Positions 9,351-19,389 of a DNA stretch of 64,000 nt are shown here, piece by piece. The position numbers and the translations under genes were made by a program. The notes under the pieces are model-generated. The model saw only the letters and a program-made list of their open reading frames with translations, did not search any database and was not told where the DNA came from. Source of the DNA: Massilia sp. H-1 (lineage in GTDB: Bacteria; Pseudomonadota; Gammaproteobacteria; Burkholderiales; Burkholderiaceae_D); contig CP087969.1 in the NCBI GenBank assembly GCA_024703915.1, positions 4,464,001-4,528,000 on the forward strand, written 5' to 3'. Numbering within the stretch: position 1 is the first letter of the stretch; every line of letters starts with the position of its first letter.

Positions 9351-9595
9351 TCAGCCTGCCTCTACATGGGGTTGCTTTAGCTATGCCAAGACGCTGGCCG
9401 TCGCCGCGACGCGCGCGCTAGTTGGCGGGTTGCCGGACTGACCCTTCTCGTGGACGCCTAACGTGTTGTGGATCGCAAAACAATAAATCATTCGGCCGCC
9501 GCTACTTGATTTTAAGTGTGCGCCGCGGCTTGCCTGGCCGCTGCGCTTACCATTGAAGCGCAATGCGGCCTGAGTCCCGGCCGCATTACTTTTGC
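9351..9595. terminator. Gap with hairpin 9562-9587, probable terminator
   Basis: No gene is evident in this 245-base gap. AATGCGGCC and GGCCGCATT form a perfect 9-base-pair stem (9562-9570 and 9579-9587) with an 8-base loop. It lies just downstream of the minus-strand ion-channel gene, so it probably ends that transcript, although the T-tract is weak. The rest looks like decayed sequence. Confidence 0.4.
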
Positions 9596-10256
9596 TTAGC
9601 CCTGCATGGTCAGGCCGATCAGGCGCGCGACCACCCCAGCCAGGTAAATCAATCCGGTGAACATTTCAACACTGGCCACAGCGCGGGCATGCGAGGTGAG
9701 CGGGATGACGTCGCCAATCCCGGTCGACGAGAGCAGCGCGAAGCTGAGGTAATTCAGTTCGGTCCAGGTGCGCGCCTGTCGGCGTTGACGGCGGCGGCAA
9801 AGGTTCCCGGCTGCAGGGTCTGAATCAGGATGAACACGTGGGTGTAGCCCCAGGCCAGCAGGGTGAACGTAGCGCGATGGGCAAACAGTTCGTCGGTGGT
9901 GGCCAGGTAGTCGTCCATCATGTAGGCAATCAGACTGTAGGCGGCATGGAAGTAGAACAGTGCTTCCAGCGCAGACGACCAGGGCAGCAAGTGGCGCATG
10001 CCGAACAGCGACTGTAACAGCAGCAAGGCCATGATGGTCATCGCCAGCGTGGCGCTGAACCAGGTCTCGCCCGGGGTCTTGCGCACCATACGCACAGTAA
10101 AGCCGAGCACGAGCAGGCCGAAGGCGTTGAACGCGACCAGGCTTAAGCATGCGTCGTTTCGATGAAGGGGTACAGCAGCATGCCGCTCAGCTGAACCAGC
10201 AGCAAGATCGTGGAGGGGTGGCGCGCGGTGCGCCGAAACAGAGTAAAAGGATTCAT
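9596..10256 (-). CDS. Two-transmembrane potassium-channel-type ion channel
   Basis: About 218 residues. It starts MNPFTLFRRTARHPSTILLL at 10256. Four hydrophobic segments are visible, including LVLGFTVRMVR, LAMTIMALLLLQSLFG and LEALFYFHAAYSLIAYM, then the pore segment LSFALLSSTGIGDVIPLTS, which carries the TxGxGD selectivity filter, and a last helix VEMFTGLIYLAGVVARLIGL. This is the ion channel 2 (K+ channel) family. Breaks are at 10141-10148 (GCTTAAGC) and about 9780. The stop at 9596 itself sits in GGCTAAGC, so if that is the same error the true stop would be at 9586-9588. Confidence 0.75.
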
Positions 10257-10569
10257 CGTCGGGTCATGGGACTGGCCAATAATATCGACGATCTCTCCTT
10301 CGGCGTTGCGGATCGTCGGCTGCTTGATGCCCCAGAGTATATTCTGGAACGAGGCAGTTTATAAACTCCCTGGTGCTGCTGTAGCAAGGTTACGATCAGC
10401 GTTGGTTGTGCGGCCGAGCAGGAACGGGAGGTCATGACGCGTGGTCGGGCGCAGCGATCAGTTGCCGTACCAAACCGGAAGTTCAGGATTCTACAGAGCG
10501 GTCATTCAACCTTGGACGTCACTAGTCACCGTAGCGCAAAGCAACGCAGCGATCCAGTTGGCGGAACTA
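10257..10569. other. Gap without gene; contains repeat copy 10430-10467
   Basis: This 313-base gap must hold the promoter of the ion-channel gene (minus strand). At 10430-10467 lies the second copy of the 38-base repeat found at 5982-6019. No credible open frame is seen on either strand. Confidence 0.5.
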
Positions 10570-11013
10570 CTAGGCTCTGATTTCATGAATTATGTACCCG
10601 GGAAACCGCGAACGAATCGCTTGCTTTAGTTCCATGGGAGCATTTTGCCCCAACGCGACTGAGATCACGTGATCTCCGCGAAAGCGAATCAAGCATCGGA
10701 CCGAAGATTGCACCTTCCCATGCTCGAAAGTATATTGCTCGGCGAATTCTGCTACGGGGTACGACATACCGATTTGCGAAAGTGCCACCTTCAGTGCGCG
10801 TTTAGCGTCAAGCATGCCGGACAAAGGTACCGTTGCTGCTTCGACAGATAGTGGACCAGCAGCCGTGGCATGCAAACTTTCAGCGGCGTCGCTAATGAAC
10901 ATCGGAACTTCAATATGAACAATCGACTCAGGTCCAACCGGCCCGCGTGAGAACGCTGCCAGGCCGACGCCCATCGCGGTAGTAATTAGAACCGCTGCAA
11001 TTGCTTTTTTCAT
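10570..11013 (-). CDS. Secreted or membrane-anchored hypothetical protein
   Basis: 147 residues, intact, from MKKAIAAVLITTAMGVGLAA. The N-terminus is a signal peptide or single anchor. A later region (ALKVALSQIGMSYPVAEFAEQYTF) is followed by SSVRCLIRFRGDHVISVAL and a C-terminal PGYIIHEIRA. I do not recognise a family. It lies between the ion channel and DUF6928, all on the minus strand. Confidence 0.6.
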   Translation of the reverse strand: MKKAIAAVLITTAMGVGLAAFSRGPVGPESIVHIEVPMFISDAAESLHATAAGPLSVEAATVPLSGMLDAKRALKVALSQIGMSYPVAEFAEQYTFEHGKVQSSVRCLIRFRGDHVISVALGQNAPMELKQAIRSRFPGYIIHEIRA

Positions 11014-11116
11014 CGACGCCTAAGATTTGTTTGTCTGCTTCTGGCTGGATTCTGTCGGCTGCGGCCGCATCCATGATGTTTCAGGACGACGCGCCTTGCA
11101 GGGCATCGGCATCCTC

Positions 11117-11737
11117 TTATCGCTTGAATACCATCAACGGGATATCCTCCGGCTCGATCAGCGAGGGATCGAACATCCCTTCGAGCTGGTATCCGAAGAA
11201 TTCCTTCAACGCTGCTTCGCCGAGTTCCAGCGGATGGAACACGAAAGGATAGCTATCGTCCTCGTCGTCAGGATCGACAGCCGGGTGTTCCCCGCCCAGA
11301 AGGGCACTTCGAAGGGTAACCGCGCGCCGATATCATCCAGGATGCCGGAATCGGGACTCAGGCTCAGCGAGCGCTGCAGCACTCCGTTCTTCCAGACCGC
11401 GAAGCCAAAGAAGTCGACGACGCTGTGCATCGCGTGCAGGTACAGGGTCCCCGAGGAAAACGCCTCAATGAACTTTGGGTTCAGCTCCGACGGATTGTCG
11501 AGGCAGAATTCGTCCGCTGCCAGGACGGCGAGTCCGGGAAAGCGGTAGAACGATAATTTCCTTGTCGAACGGGCAGGTGTACGACAGGTTGCCATCTTCG
11601 TCGAGCAGACTGACTTTCTGCCCAAACAGTCGCTTGACCAGCTCGGCCGTCGCGCTTCGGTCCAAGGCTGGATTGCTCTTCAAGATCTCTGCCGCATTGC
11701 CTTCGCTGTACAGCAGCATCCAGGTTTTTGCACCCAT
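11117..11737 (-). CDS. DUF6928 family protein
   Basis: About 206 residues in three frame segments. It opens MGAKTWMLLYSEGNAAEILK, continues with PGLAVLAADEFCLDNPSELNP, then LHAMHSVVDFFGFAVWKNG and SLSLSPDSGILDDIGARLPF, and ends FHPLELGEAALKEFFGYQLE to IPLMVFKR. The order and wording match what I know as DUF6928. Breaks lie at about 11555 and 11285. Function unknown. Members occur in actinobacteria and proteobacteria; here it stands among candidate immunity genes. Confidence 0.7.
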
Positions 11738-12135
11738 TTGCAGTCCTTGTGATGGTTGAGATGCCCGGCAGTATACGTCAGCGATTTCAGTAGGGAGAAA
11801 AAGCGGATACCGATCTTTGCAAGAAATGCGGCGGCTGGCTTCGAACGTATGGCGAAGTGGGCGAAGGGGATCTATTGTTCACTGGGCAGGCGACAGCAAC
11901 CGCCCCAAAGCCGCCGGTCAGATCCGTTTAACGTCACCTCTACTTTTAGCGCGACTAGATATGGGGTGACTGCCGTGCACTTCCTTGTTGGGTATCTTTC
12001 CGCCTATAAGTTTGGAGGCGCTGCATGAAACGTTAAATTTACAAAAAAAGCAAGAAATATAAATTTGCATAAAAAGCACTATTTGCAAAAAAACACGACC
12101 ATAATCGGCGAGTCATTTATCTCAAGAGGTGCTTT
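11738..12135. other. Gap with repeat relic and AT-rich leader of the first Rhs gene
   Basis: Around 11886-11920 lies CAACCGCCCCAAAGCCGCC, related to the repeat near 6015-6033. From about 12025 to 12130 the sequence turns AT-rich (runs of A, TAAATTTGC, ATAAAAAGC), the likely promoter and untranslated leader of the Rhs gene at 12136; AAGAGGTGC just before the ATG is its ribosome site. A possible open frame at 11756-12028 has no recognisable product. Confidence 0.45.
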
Positions 12136-14218
12136 ATGGTCAACACACTGACGCACTCAAGGTGCTCCCGTAAATTGTTACTCGTAGCAATTTCATACGC
12201 AGTTATTCCTCTCGGCTTCGCCCAAAATTCATTTCAAGACGCTACCTGCTTCCCGCTTTACCGCGAAGCTGGTGCTATTCCAGGCACAGGTCTCGACTGC
12301 AAAGCGGCCGCCGCCGATGCGGATGTAGGATTAGGAAACAGGTTCTGTACTTCGTCACCGGAAATTATTGAGCGATATTGCGGAACCGTGGCCACGAGAA
12401 ATTCGTGCCCAGCAAACGTTGGCAATCCGATAGATGCGAGCACCGGCAACAAGCATCAGGCAGAAAGAGACTATGCTGGAACAGGGTTGTTCCCACTGCA
12501 CCTGACACGCTATTACAACAGTAACGGTTCGCACGCATCAGGAGACTCCTTCGGTCCTCAATGGACAACGAATTTCGACAGACGGATAGTGAAAAGCGAT
12601 AGCTCGATGCTTTACGTGGCCCGTGCCGACGGTAAGCTTTTTTACTTCAAACTTAGCGGTACAAATTGGGTGTCGGTCCCTGCGGGAAATAGCGATTCCT
12701 TAGTTCAAGTAAAGGATGGTAACGGTAACACGACGGGTTGGAAGTATGCCGATTCGAGCGACGGATCGATCGAAGACTATGCCGCAGACGGGCGGCTCTT
12801 CAAAATTACTGCGCGCAACGGGCAGAGTCACACACTTACGCGGAGCATTAGCACAACTCCCTCCACGGTTGCTCCCGGCCCCGGCTACCTGATCAAGGTA
12901 ACTGACACCTTTAGCCGGTCCCTGCAGTTCACATGGAACAACGATGGAACGGTTGCGACGATGAAAGATCCGGCCGGATACGTGTACACCTATACATACG
13001 TTGGCACACGGCTTAGCAAGGTGGCGTATCCAACCGTCGACGCGAGCATACAAGCAAAATCGTATCTCTATAACGAGCCCGAGCATACGAGCGGTGTTGA
13101 CGACCCCGCGCTGCTAACTGGCATAGAGGACGAAAACGGCAAGCGCTACGCCACGTTTGAATACGATGCGGCCGGACGAGCGAATCTTACGGAGCATGCC
13201 CTGGGTGCTGATCGGCACACACTAACGTATGGGACAAACCAAACGACAATCGTTGACCCTCGTGGAACCAGCAGAACATTCTCGTTCGTGCGAGCGGCCG
13301 GGGCACTGCGTCTTTCTGCCATCAACAAGCCTGGAGGCGCTGGTTGCGCGGCCTCTGCAAATTTACTGACCTATGACGCGAACGGCAATCTTAAAAACTA
13401 CAAAGACTTCAATGGGATGGTCACAACCTATACCTATGATTTAGCCAGGAATTTAGAAACCCAGCGTGTAGACGCCTTTGGCACGCCCCAAGTGCGTACA
13501 ACGACAACCGAATGGCATCCGACATTCAATTACCCGCAACGTATCGCAGAGCCGAAACGGATCACTACTTTTACTTATTATCCGACGGGAAATCCGGAGA
13601 CGAAGACGGTCCGCACAACCTCAGACTTGACTGGAGCGCAGGGACTGGCTGCCACCCAAAGCACAGCATTTTTAAAATCTACTTACACGTACGACCCGGC
13701 TAAGCAGATTATTGACTGCTACGGCGCCTGCCACAATGGGGCGACTGCCTACGACCCTCACATATACGTACAGCGGTGGCAATCTTGCCACTATTAAGAA
13801 TGGCCTGGGTCACATCACAACTTACTCGAACTACACCCTGGATGGGCGGGTCGGCCAGATTACGAAGGCAAACGGCGTGAAATTTACCTATACCTATTTT
13901 CCCCGAGGATGGGTGGCCTCGGAGACTGTGACCGGCGGCACTCAGACGCGGCTTACGAAATATACGTATGACGGAACTGGCCAGCTGAAAACGGCAACTC
14001 TGCCAGATTTAAGTGTAGTCACCTTTGGTTACGATGACGCACATCGGCTCACTACGATCACCGATATTCTCGGCAACAAAATCACTTATGAACTCGATCC
14101 CATGGGAAATCGAAAGGTGAAAAAAATTACCGATCCTAGTGGCGTGCTGGCACGTCAGACGACGTGGATTTACGACGCCTTGAACAGAGTGCAAACCTCG
14201 ACTGGAGAGATCAATTGA
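12136..14218 (+). CDS. Secreted Rhs/YD-repeat protein, N-terminal piece of split Rhs locus 1
   Basis: About 690 residues. A signal peptide is present (KLLLVAISYAVIPLGFAQ). A Cys-rich N-terminal segment follows, then the DUF6531-like region NPIDASTGNKHQAERDYAG with LTRYYNSNG, then YD/Rhs repeats of the type TYDANGNLKNYKDFNG. It ends with the repeat TTWIYDALNRVQTSTGEIN and an ordinary TGA. The next gene begins in the overlap TTGA and has its own signal peptide, so the stop appears genuine. One frame break lies near 13710-13760. Codon use is lower in GC than the core genome. In a typical Rhs protein this would be only the first half of the shell. Confidence 0.8.
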
Positions 14219-16687
14219 GCTTTCTAAAAGACACCCACAGCGTCCCCACGCGACTCGTTGCTCATCTGCTGATTTTTACGCTGGCGTACACGCCCATTTT
14301 CGGAGCAATGAATGGGACAGCTGCGTTCGCGCAAGCCGTCCAAACGACAACGAACAAGTTCGAATATGATGCGCAGGGAAATCTGAAAAGGATCACAGAC
14401 CCGCTATCGCGCGTTACCGACCTAACCTACGACCCATTGCGGCGCCTCACCTTAGCGCAACTACCGCCCCCGGTCGTCGGCGCAGTGAGGCCGACAATTC
14501 AGTATGGTTATGACGGCTTAGATTTTCTTTCAACCGTCAAGGATCCACGGCAGCTAACAACAAGCTACACCGTCAACGGCTTTGGGAATACCGAGGCTGT
14601 GATTTCACCCGACACCGGCACTACCACTCAGGCCTTTAACGCTGGCACCAATACAGTCATGACGGCTAAAGATGCTGACGCGAGATTGTTCACGCTCTCA
14701 AATGATCTCGGTGGCCGCGTAAAAAGTATCACCTTCCTCAGCGGTGTTCCCACCACTTTCGAATACGACGGTGGCGCAACGCCAGTGGTGATGGCCAAAG
14801 GCGCCTTGACCAAGATGACTGATGAGTCCGGGACAACGCTTTACACGTATTCGGCGTTCGGCGAATTGGCAAGCAAATCGCAAACGGTTACTGCGGCAGG
14901 CGTCTCTAAAACCCACGTAGTGTCGTACGTCTACGGTTCTGCAGGAAGCGCAAACGGGAAAGTGTCCAGCATGACTTATCCGAGCGGTAGTCGCAAACTA
15001 CGGCTACGATACAGCTGGCAGAGTGGCCTCTTTAACGGTCAATCCTGCAAATGGAAACGGCGTGGGCCCAAACACGGCCGTCCAATACAAGCTCCTGAAC
15101 AATGTCAACTACGCGGCGCACGGGCCTGTTAAAGGCTGGTCCTGGGGGAACAGTTCTACCGCAGCCCCCAATTCGTATGTCCGTGTATTCGATCTAGACG
15201 GCAGAATTGCTTCATACAATTTGGGAAATCCTTTAACGACAGGCACGACGCGTACTTTAACGTACGACGCGGCTAGCCGCATCAAGGCATATACGCATAC
15301 GAGTTCGGGAGCCGGTATCAATGCGGGCGCGTTAAATCAAACTTTCGGATATGACGATGCAGACCAGCTGGCATCTTATTCTGGTAACGGGACTAGCCAA
15401 GGATTCAAGTACGACCCCAGTGGAAATCGCACCCAGTTGACGATTGGCAGCGCAACGTACACAAACTCGATTGCAGCCACTAGTAACAGGGTTGCCTCAA
15501 CAACAGGGCCTGCAGCCAAGAAGACAAATTCATACGACTTGTCAGGAAATCTGAAATCAGACGCAACCGTCACGTACACCTACTCGGCTCAAAGCCGCAT
15601 GAGCGCGGCAAAAAATGGCGCCACCGTATCGTCGTATCTTTATAACGGCATAGGTCAACGAGTACGTCAAATTGCCAGCACGCAGACTGCGAATCCGTTC
15701 GGCATATTGGTGTATGACGAAAGCGGGCAGATCATAGGCGAGTATGATACTTCGACCGGAAAGGCAACACGAGAGTACATTTATCTTGGCGCAACTCTGG
15801 TCGGCGTACTTGAGGACGTTTTAACTGGGACCGCTCCGAATCAGGTCCACGTAACGAATTTGATCTATGCTTATACCGACCACCTGAACACGCCCCGAAT
15901 ACTGGCACGTTCCTCGGACAATAAAATTGTTTGGCGATGGGACAACGGCGACCCCTTTGGAGTGATCCCACCCAACGAGAATCCAAGCGCTGCCGGACAA
16001 TTTAAGCTCAACCTCCGCATGCCGGGGCAGTATTTCGACAGTACCACCAACCTTTTCTACAATTATTTTAGGGACTATGACCCTCAGCTTGGTCGGTACA
16101 TTCAGAGCGATCCGATTGGGCTTGCAGGAGGTATTAACACATACGCCTATGTTGGCAGCCTAAGCCACTAAATTTTGTCGATCCGCGCGGCCAATTCTGC
16201 GTCCCTTGCGGCATACTGATCGTAGGCCTTGCGATAACTTGGTATCAGGTCGCTAGCAAAGCTCATCGTAATCAATCCACGTTAGATGACAATGGCGAAT
16301 ATTGCCCACCGAGCGCAAATGGATGGAAATGGCCTATCTTTGCCGAATCGGAAGAAGGTACGAATAGCGAAGGTGACGGCGAGGAAGCCAAGAGTGGGGA
16401 TAACGTTGAGGATGTTACCAAACGTCCTAGTCGTGTCCGCAAAGGCACTGAGCAGTCAAATTGGGACAATGCCGAAGATGGACCAAATGGCAGGGAAAAA
16501 TTGCCCTACCTGTGATAAGGAAGTGCAATCTCAACCTGGCACCAAATATAAGGACTGGGACAATGACCATACTGAGCCATGGCGAGAACGGGATTTGACA
16601 GGGAAGGATCGTAAAGGAGTATTGGATGAATACAACCGGGATACACGTTTGCGGTGCGTGAATTGCAATAGAGGCGATACTCGATAA
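14215..16687 (+). CDS. Secreted Rhs protein, C-terminal piece with GH-E/HNH-like nuclease toxin
   Basis: About 820 residues. The start is TTG at 14215 (after GGAGAGATCAA), overlapping the previous stop. A second signal peptide follows (VAHLLIFTLAYTPIFGAM to AAFAQ). YD repeats run to YTDHLNTPRILARS, then the core RYIQSDPIGLAGGINTYAYVG. The variable tail ends with CPTCDKEVQSQPG, KDWDNDHTEPWRERDL, RKGVLDEYNRD and CVNCNRGD: two CxxC pairs around an N/D-H motif, as in GH-E/HNH-Endo VII toxin nucleases. Breaks occur at about 14990, 16155 (GCCTAAGCC) and 16492 (GGCAGGG). The nuclease class is a motif-level call. Confidence 0.75.
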
Positions 16688-17342
16688 TGAAAAACAAAAT
16701 ACTTGGTTCTGTAGCCGAACATCTGGAGCATTATCTTGGGGAAATTTCTTACGGCTGGTCCGATGAAAAAAGCACGCTTCCAATCCAAGTGCTTAGTTTT
16801 AATGACCAGCCAGCGACGGACATCGTCACCTATGCCACACTTGGTCTAAGCGAGGTGGAGCTGACGTTGCCACGGGAACGAACGATACGGCAAGAGCTTG
16901 TTATGTCGGCCCATAAAAGTTTTTCTGGAGAGGAAATCGCTGGATTTATTCTTTCTTGCGCCGAAAGAATTTCGACGCGGGGCAGGGCAGTCTTAAGGGG
17001 GAGGTGATTGATCCATCGCGTGCGTTGATTCATGGGGCAACAGTAAGTTCTGTCTACGCAACGAATCCGACACCTTTTCCTGATGGCTTTGCTGAGTTTG
17101 CAGCCGCAGCTCCTCCGGTAATCTTCGTACTTTTAGTTCCGATTACCAAAGGCGAAAACGTACTCATCAATGATGAAGGCTGGAGTTGGTTTGAAACGAT
17201 GTTGGAATCGCAGGATCCCGATATTTGGGACTTGGCGCGGAAGGAGCAAGTGCTGGAAGTAGTGAAATCAACCCCCAGCTTAGCTCCACGGCGTCGCAGG
17301 CGCTACGTCGTCACGGAGGGGGCAACTGACCGCTATTGGTAG
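16687..17342 (+). CDS. SUFU-domain immunity protein for the Rhs nuclease
   Basis: About 218 residues. The ATG at 16687 overlaps the toxin stop (TAATG), the usual arrangement for a cognate immunity gene. The text DIVTYATLGLSEVELTLPRE, VMSAHKSFSGEEIAGFIL, FVLLVPITKGENVLINDEGW and SWFETMLESQDPDIWDLARK matches the suppressor-of-fused domain used as immunity protein against many polymorphic nuclease toxins. One break at about 16990, in a run of G. The immunity assignment is by family and position. Confidence 0.75.
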
Positions 17343-17393
17343 GCTACCGCCGATTGGCTGGTGCGAAACCGACCAGCGCTTGGCAAACAGAAC

Positions 17394-17807
17394 TCAGGTG
17401 TCATATTCACCACTGTCCCACGGCTCAAAGAAAGCCATGTAGTTCCCTGGCTGAGCTTCAACGGCCCAAGGATCATCCACGTCGTCTGGTTCATGAAGCA
17501 CTAGACCAAAGGAGGTGCCAAAGCGCTCGACTGAGTATGGCGCAATTTCAATTCGCTCAAGGGAAATCTCACCCAGTTCTTTCAGGCGCTGCTTATACAA
17601 CTTTTGTCGAGCTTCATTGTCCATCGTCGCTCTTGGACCCATGCTATCAATTCTTGCTTCAATCAGCAGCCCCTTCTCGTCGAAGAGATACAGCGCGACG
17701 AATTCACAGCCAGCGCTGCCACCTATCGCTCTACTCAAATGGCAGGGTAAGGAAGAACTGGCGCCCATCGCTTGTGCGACCAATGTGTTCAGCATGGTAG
17801 TCGTCAT
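17394..17807 (-). CDS. Hypothetical protein, possible orphan immunity protein
   Basis: 137 residues from the ATG at 17807 (MTTTMLNTLVAQAMGASSS); an ATG four codons upstream is also possible. It contains AIGGSAGCEFVALYLFDEKG and LIEARIDSMGPRATMDNEAR, then LGEISLERIEIAPYSVERFG and ends MAFFEPWDSGEYDT. Intact. I do not recognise a named family. It is on the opposite strand from the Rhs and SUFU genes, just left of the IS3 element. Confidence 0.55.
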   Translation of the reverse strand: MTTTMLNTLVAQAMGASSSLPCHLSRAIGGSAGCEFVALYLFDEKGLLIEARIDSMGPRATMDNEARQKLYKQRLKELGEISLERIEIAPYSVERFGTSFGLVLHEPDDVDDPWAVEAQPGNYMAFFEPWDSGEYDT

Positions 17808-17915
17808 GATCGATCGCAATAAGACTTGGTGGTTTTACTGACCATATAGAAGTGATTCCTACTTTACGAGAAGATTGATTTGATAGCTCTTAATGACTTC
17901 ACACCGACGGTCCGC

Positions 17916-18049
17916 TGATCTGCTTCGGGGAAAACTGGACAACTTCTTAGCTGAGTTTTTGGTCGAACTCGTCAGTGAAGAATGATCTGCTTCAGGGAAA
18001 ACTGGACAACTTCTTAGCTGAGTTTTTGGTCGAACTCGTCAGTGAAGAA
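17916..18049 (+). repeat. Tandem duplication of the IS3 left end, 2 x 67 bases
   Basis: The two units differ at one position (TTCGGGG versus TTCAGGG) and are otherwise identical, from TGATCTGCTTC to GTCAGTGAAGAA. Confidence 0.85.
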
Positions 18050-18059
18050 GGAGTTGACC

Positions 18060-18419
18060 ATGAAGCGAAAACGTTATCCAGCAGAACAGATTGTCGCCAT
18101 TCTCAGGCAGGCAGAGCAAGGCATGGCGGTTGGCGATATTGTGCGCCAGCTTGGCATTTCTGAGCAGACTTTTTATCGCTGGAAAAAGCAATACGCGGGC
18201 ATGCAAATCGAGGGTGTACGTGAACTGAAGATCTTGCAAGAAGAAAATGGGCGCCTGAAAAAGCTAGTCGCCGAACTGAGCTTGGATAAAGCCATCCTGC
18301 AGGACGTGGCGACAAAAAAGTGGAACGGCCTCGCTAAAACGTACTGTGATCGAGTACATCGTTCAACATTACGGCCTGAAGGTGGCGCGGGCCTGCAGAC
18401 TGATGAAACAAGTGCGTAG
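18060..18419 (+). CDS. IS3-family transposase OrfA
   Basis: 119 residues as read. The helix-turn-helix of IS3 OrfA is clear (YPAEQIVAILRQAEQGM, then DIVRQLGISEQTFYRWKKQY), followed by the leucine-zipper-like segment LKILQEENGRLKKLVAEL and DKAILQDVATKKW. The ATG at 18060 follows AAGGAG. The A6G run at 18314-18320 is where a programmed frameshift into orfB would be expected. As printed, orfB is in the +1 (not -1) phase, so the length of that A run should be checked. Confidence 0.85.
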   Translation: MKRKRYPAEQIVAILRQAEQGMAVGDIVRQLGISEQTFYRWKKQYAGMQIEGVRELKILQEENGRLKKLVAELSLDKAILQDVATKKWNGLAKTYCDRVHRSTLRPEGGAGLQTDETSA

Positions 18420-19185
18420 CACACAGTATCTGCGCAGTACCAAAGATCCGAAACTGCCGCTGCGCCAGCGCCTGAGGGAACTGGCGCAGGTTCGCGTTCG
18501 GTGGGGCTACAGGCGCCTGCATATCCTGTTGAAGCGCGAAGGTTTTCGACTTGGCGTGAACCAAACCTACCGCTGGTATTGCCTTGAGCAACTGCAGTTG
18601 CGCTCTTGGCGCAAGAAGCGCCGTAAGTCTGCCGTGACGCGCCAGGCTCGCATGCAGCCACACTATCTCAACGACGCGTGGAGCATGGACTTTGTCGCTG
18701 ACCAGCTTGCCGACGGAACTAAAATCCGACTGCTGACGATCATCGATGTCTACAGCCGCGAGTCGCTGGCCATCGCCGTGGGACAACGTCTGCGGGGAGA
18801 CGATGTCGTCAACGCACTAAACCGTATTGTCAAACGACGAGCCGCCCCGAAACGCCTGTTTGTTGACAACGGCAGCGAGTTTGCCGGGCAATTGCTCGAC
18901 TTATGGGCTTACCACCATCAGACAAAGATCGACTTCAGTCGGCCAGGAAAGCCCACCGACAACTGCTTCATCGAAACCTTTAATGGAAGCTTGCGCGATG
19001 AATGCATCAACGTGCACTGGTTCACTTCCCTGGAGGAAGCAAAGGTCGTCGTGGAAGCCTGGCGCGTGGACTACAATGAGACTCGCCCTCACACATCTCT
19101 CAAAGACATGACGCTACCGATTTTGCCCGTGCCGCCCCGTTTGGAGGGCAAGAAAAGGCAAACTAAACCGGTCAAAATCTCATGA
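18346..19185 (+). CDS. IS3-family transposase OrfB (DDE integrase)
   Basis: 279 residues from GTG at 18346; the frame is open upstream to the A-run in orfA, so it is probably made as an OrfAB fusion. The HTH_21 region is RVRWGYRRLHILLKREGF. The rve catalytic core has the first Asp in AWSMDFVADQL, the second in LFVDNGSEFAG and the Glu in CFIETFNGSLRDECIN. It ends KRQTKPVKIS close to the right inverted repeat. Intact. Confidence 0.88.
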   Translation: MIEYIVQHYGLKVARACRLMKQVRSTQYLRSTKDPKLPLRQRLRELAQVRVRWGYRRLHILLKREGFRLGVNQTYRWYCLEQLQLRSWRKKRRKSAVTRQARMQPHYLNDAWSMDFVADQLADGTKIRLLTIIDVYSRESLAIAVGQRLRGDDVVNALNRIVKRRAAPKRLFVDNGSEFAGQLLDLWAYHHQTKIDFSRPGKPTDNCFIETFNGSLRDECINVHWFTSLEEAKVVVEAWRVDYNETRPHTSLKDMTLPILPVPPRLEGKKRQTKPVKIS

Positions 19186-19264
19186 GGAAGTGTCCAGCTA
19201 AACCAAGCGGATCAAAACCGGTCAAAATCTCATGAGGAAGTGTCCAGCTAAACCAAGCGGATCA
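19165..19264 (+). repeat. Tandem duplication of the IS3 right end, 2 x 50 bases
   Basis: The unit AAACCGGTCAAAATCTCATG to AAGCGGATCA occurs at 19165-19214 and 19215-19264 without visible difference. The first copy contains the orfB stop codon. Confidence 0.85.
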
Positions 19265-19389
19265 ATCATACGCCAACGTTGATGGAAAGCCAACGCCGAC
19301 AAAGCGGACAGCCAGGGAACGGCTGCCTTCGGTCTCTGTCGCCCCTTTGCGGCCCCTGAAATCTGCCAAAAAGTGAACTGATTGTTCAG

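Larger units (their letters stand above)
17916..19264 (+). mobile_element. IS3-family insertion sequence with duplicated termini
   Basis: Left end TGATCTGCTTC...ACTGGACAACTTC and right end (reverse complement) TGATCCGCTTGG...GCTGGACACTTCC are imperfect inverted repeats. orfA and orfB lie between. Each terminus is present twice in direct tandem: 67 bases on the left (17916-17982, 17983-18049) and 50 bases on the right (ending at 19214 and 19264). A minimal element would be 17983-19214. A clean target duplication could not be assigned because of the doubled ends. Confidence 0.8.

Noticed and set aside
9381..9563. Small open frame between the ion channel and the immunity-like genes
   Set aside because: No ribosome site, no recognisable product, and it overlaps the terminator hairpin.
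11756..12028. 90-residue open frame in front of the first Rhs gene
   Set aside because: Runs through a repeat relic and the AT-rich leader; composition is not protein-like and there is no ribosome site.
17916..18049. CRISPR-like array
   Set aside because: Only two adjacent copies with no spacer, clearly duplicated IS3 ends; no cas gene or regular spacer pattern was seen anywhere in the window.
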